From: JBBQRS01 sp038214535
GTDB taxonomy: Bacteria; Chloroflexota; Anaerolineae; CG2-30-64-16
Assembly: GCA_038214535.1 (NCBI GenBank)
Contig: JBBQRS010000185.1
Location: 1-6,070, forward strand
Direction: 5' to 3'
Length of the DNA: 6,070 nt
In this document: one piece after another, positions 5,501 through 6,070 of the stretch
Position numbering within the stretch: position 1 is the stretch's first letter
Layout: every line of letters starts with the position of its first letter
Made by a program: the position numbers and the translations under genes
The notes under the pieces: generated by a model
What the model was told of the DNA's origin: nothing
Database searches by the model: none
What the model saw: only the letters and a program-made list of their open reading frames with translations

Positions 5501-5818
5501 GAAGTCGCCCTGGGCCGGGGGTCGCAAAAGACGTTCGAGCGATATGTCCTGTTTGGGGCGCTGCCCACACCCGCCACCACGAGCGACGAGCGCCTCAGCA
5601 TGGAGTTGCGGCTGCCGACCTTACTCGAGTTCGTGCGGGTCACCGGTGCGTCCGGGGGCTTCAGCGTCGTCGAAGCGGAACAGGCAGACCACGTGCTCAT
5701 GGTGAGCGACGGCGCGTCCGCCGCCATCGCAGCGAGGCTGCGCGAAGCCGGTTGCCGGGTGACGCTGCTCTCCGCAGACCGCTCCGCGCTGATCGAGGCG
5801 CTGAAAGCGTTGATGTAA
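2579..5818 (+). CDS. GH-A-type glycosidase-like barrel with seven carboxypeptidase-regulatory-like repeats
   Basis: 1079 aa. Residues about 13-365 read as a clan GH-A TIM barrel: an early strand GVHWSAS, alternating beta/alpha units (HIKWVKLLDD, IMPVVRLWR), the acid/base motif ETNNEPD with E108 after the fourth strand, H181 in WIAIHNYT, and the candidate nucleophile E269 in LISTEGGP. Hydrolysis or transfer of a glycan is the likely role; the substrate and GH family cannot be named. Residues 375-979 hold seven prealbumin-like repeats, at about 375-458, 459-540, 560-655, 656-734, 735-814, 815-898 and 899-979. Most contain the motif G-x-F-x-F-x-x-L-x-x-G-x-Y, for example GKFKFERLAAGSYDLSV, GGFRFTGLPLGSYQLRV and GEFRFTGLPAGDYNLAI; repeat 3 is the most divergent. 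Residues about 982-1079 form an alpha/beta module (YVLFGALPTP, HVLMVSD, LREAGCRVTLLSAD) of unknown role. There is no signal peptide or membrane anchor, and an upstream in-frame stop rules out a missed one, which is odd because such repeats are normally extracellular. The gene is alone on its strand, with its own promoter and leader. Its end is followed 21 nt later by an inverted repeat. Confidence 0.85.
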   Translation: MRLEDFPRPKEDNRRGVHWSASIYHPKGSALDFWINELQAMHIKWVKLLDDSGGSSLELCQRLIAADIMPVVRLWRGEPNPGHIGGREEDTIRRLVAVGVRYFETNNEPDLPAEWQGNSMPANWREVVIDNFIIDADKVLGLGGLPALPAMGVGSQDNPVALVVARGRADLFEKGAWIAIHNYTLNHPLDYPYDAVNQQGTPLTQEEYDKLAPWGWEGRPREMINGWRATDKNPGDTLADDASCFLAFQLMDQMVVKTLGYPVPLISTEGGPVVGWKEDRRYPRVDPFLHAAAIVAISDFMQGSRAINGMRCPDSYFAMCHWLLGNYRLGFLSPGWESQSWYTDWWNGEFNLKGELPVVAALKAMPNRPRVKGGSASIAGRTLRADTGDPLPGLDVKLVSGAREIAVTTTDAAGKFKFERLAAGSYDLSVVPWGIVRRGVVVTTEAAPALEIRLSGGRSSTLSGVVLDHEGAPHSGQRVALRRGATTVGESITNAEGGFRFTGLPLGSYQLRVPGITISGIALDGWAGKSLKVTAGTPAGYRYVVTKQRLLSAEETAGRRIFYGSVTDFDGSPLNDIPIEMSWQNAEPGTQFPVRPTGFDPFKPVGYFEFVHTPGVFRLQVVQGDWPADAAENLDTANVSGRQGQPISYEVSFQLQAVGSATRVDGMTPGAPEGALIKLIGANQALETRVAADASFAFNNLAAGAYRLEMPGVGVLADDIVLGPGALYRVIYPLHSKLAGSVLNGHDGLVAVLFAAAPMNWTRQAPLDAAGKFAFEKLPPGRYRLEIGDMVISDIEMTGENSLTLSPLDLTQGQTSVLRGQVADGGGRPQVGTMVILRRKDGVVANMPTDAQGAYKFSNLPAGAYSLEVTGMGKVGAGIRLDGQNEQVRDVLWQPAQPRGVIQGRVVSNSGAPQEGIRARLLRDGDELLAEATSDQSGEFRFTGLPAGDYNLAIGSANPQVMPARLQDGDTVTREVALGRGSQKTFERYVLFGALPTPATTSDERLSMELRLPTLLEFVRVTGASGGFSVVEAEQADHVLMVSDGASAAIAARLREAGCRVTLLSADRSALIEALKALM

Positions 5819-5839
5819 CACGCGCGGTTCGCGTCTATT

Positions 5840-5902
5840 GGAGTCGAGGCTTCAGCCGGTTTGGCGATAAACACGCACCCAACCGGCTGAAGCCTCGACT
5901 CC
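5840..5902. repeat. Perfect 22-bp inverted repeat (REP/BIME-like) after the 1079-aa gene
   Basis: The left arm 5840-5861 begins GGAGTCGAGGCTTCAGCC and is perfectly complementary to 5881-5902; the loop is 19 nt (5862-5880). It shares the core GGCTTCAGCCG with the element at 2403-2460 (2414-2424), and GGAG occupies the place of GTAG. It lies between convergent genes (the 1079-aa gene and glnA) and could stop transcription from either side, but no T-tract follows on either strand, so I call it a dispersed repeat first. Confidence 0.65.
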
Positions 5903-6016
5903 GCCGTATCGGACGTGCCAGGTGCGGCGAATGCCGCGGTCGGCGTGGCGACTCTCGCAATGACTGGTCAACCGTCGTCGGTCAGCGGTCGGTATTCCCA
6001 GAGCACGCTGCCCCGC
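5903..6016. other. Short gap downstream of glnA, no gene seen
   Basis: This stretch separates the inverted repeat from the glnA stop. It holds a short stem GCGGC-GAAT-GCCGC (5924-5937) and a few GGTC-type direct repeats near 5966-5990. I see no promoter, RNA gene or convincing reading frame. Confidence 0.4.
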
Positions 6017-6070
6017 TCACGCGTCGTAATACAACGTGAACTCATACGGGTGCGGCCGCATCCGCACCGG
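6017..6070 (-). CDS. glnA: Glutamine synthetase, C-terminal end (partial)
   Basis: Read from the right edge on the minus strand, the last 17 codons are PVRMRPHPYEFTLYYDA followed by TGA at 6019-6017. This matches the conserved C-terminal tail of type I glutamine synthetase (in E. coli, from memory, RMTPHPVEFELYYSV). The enzyme makes glutamine from glutamate, ammonia and ATP in the cytoplasm and forms dodecamers; the C-terminal strap takes part in ring-ring contact in the bacterial enzyme. Only the tail is present, so subtype and catalytic residues cannot be judged. The gene converges with the 1079-aa gene. Identification from 17 residues is short but the RM-PHP-EF-LYY pattern is distinctive. 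Confidence 0.8.
   Translation of the reverse strand, partial: PVRMRPHPYEFTLYYDA

Noticed and set aside
5840..5902. Classical rho-independent terminator
   Set aside because: A perfect stem but a 19-nt loop and no T-tract on either strand; the core shared with 2403-2460 points to a dispersed repeat.
1..6070. CRISPR array, rRNA, tRNA or insertion sequence with transposase
   Set aside because: No regularly spaced direct repeats, no RNA gene signatures and no transposase or integrase motifs on either strand.

Overview
The window is GC-rich (roughly 60-65% by eye) and comes from a bacterium. The style fits a Chloroflexota (Anaerolineae-like) genome: FGE-type repeat blocks with AAC-rich codons, a small Gly-rich GGGNYY protein, a GH-like barrel fused to carboxypeptidase-regulatory-like repeats, and GTAG-headed hairpins in the gaps. 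This assignment is inference from family style; no rRNA or lineage marker is present except a short tail of glutamine synthetase.

Layout. (1) 1-425: the left edge carries an AAC/AAT-rich block (83-199) encoding the classic C-terminal core of formylglycine-generating-enzyme-like (FGE-sulfatase) domains. It is embedded in sequence that does not otherwise read as FGE, so it looks like a template or variable repeat of a diversity-generating retroelement (DGR), or a stray fragment. Inverted repeats follow it. (2) 426-1627: two plus-strand genes that probably form one transcript, a 134-aa Gly-rich/helical protein and a secreted protein of about 240-270 aa, both of unknown function. (3) 1628-1827: a hairpin-packed gap between convergent genes. 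(4) 1828-2349, minus strand: a 173-aa mostly helical protein of unknown function. (5) 2350-2578: a divergent control region with two extended -10 promoters separated by a perfect 23-bp inverted repeat, followed by a structured leader. (6) 2579-5818: a 1079-aa multidomain protein, with a clan GH-A-type TIM barrel carrying both catalytic Glu candidates, seven prealbumin-like repeats and a C-terminal alpha/beta module. It has no signal peptide. (7) 5819-6070: a second perfect inverted repeat, then the last 17 codons of glnA on the minus strand.

How it fits together. No single pathway links these genes. The left part resembles the flank of a DGR or conflict-type accessory locus; the right part is an ordinary chromosomal neighbourhood (glnA) with a carbohydrate-active-like giant protein. 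The thread through the window is a set of GTAG- (once GGAG-) headed hairpins, single or in inverted pairs, found in every larger intergenic gap. They resemble REP/BIME elements and would predict a REP-associated Y1 transposase elsewhere in the genome. The most promising leads are the DGR-like block, this REP-like family, and the leader of the 1079-aa gene, where an inverted repeat can sequester its start codon.
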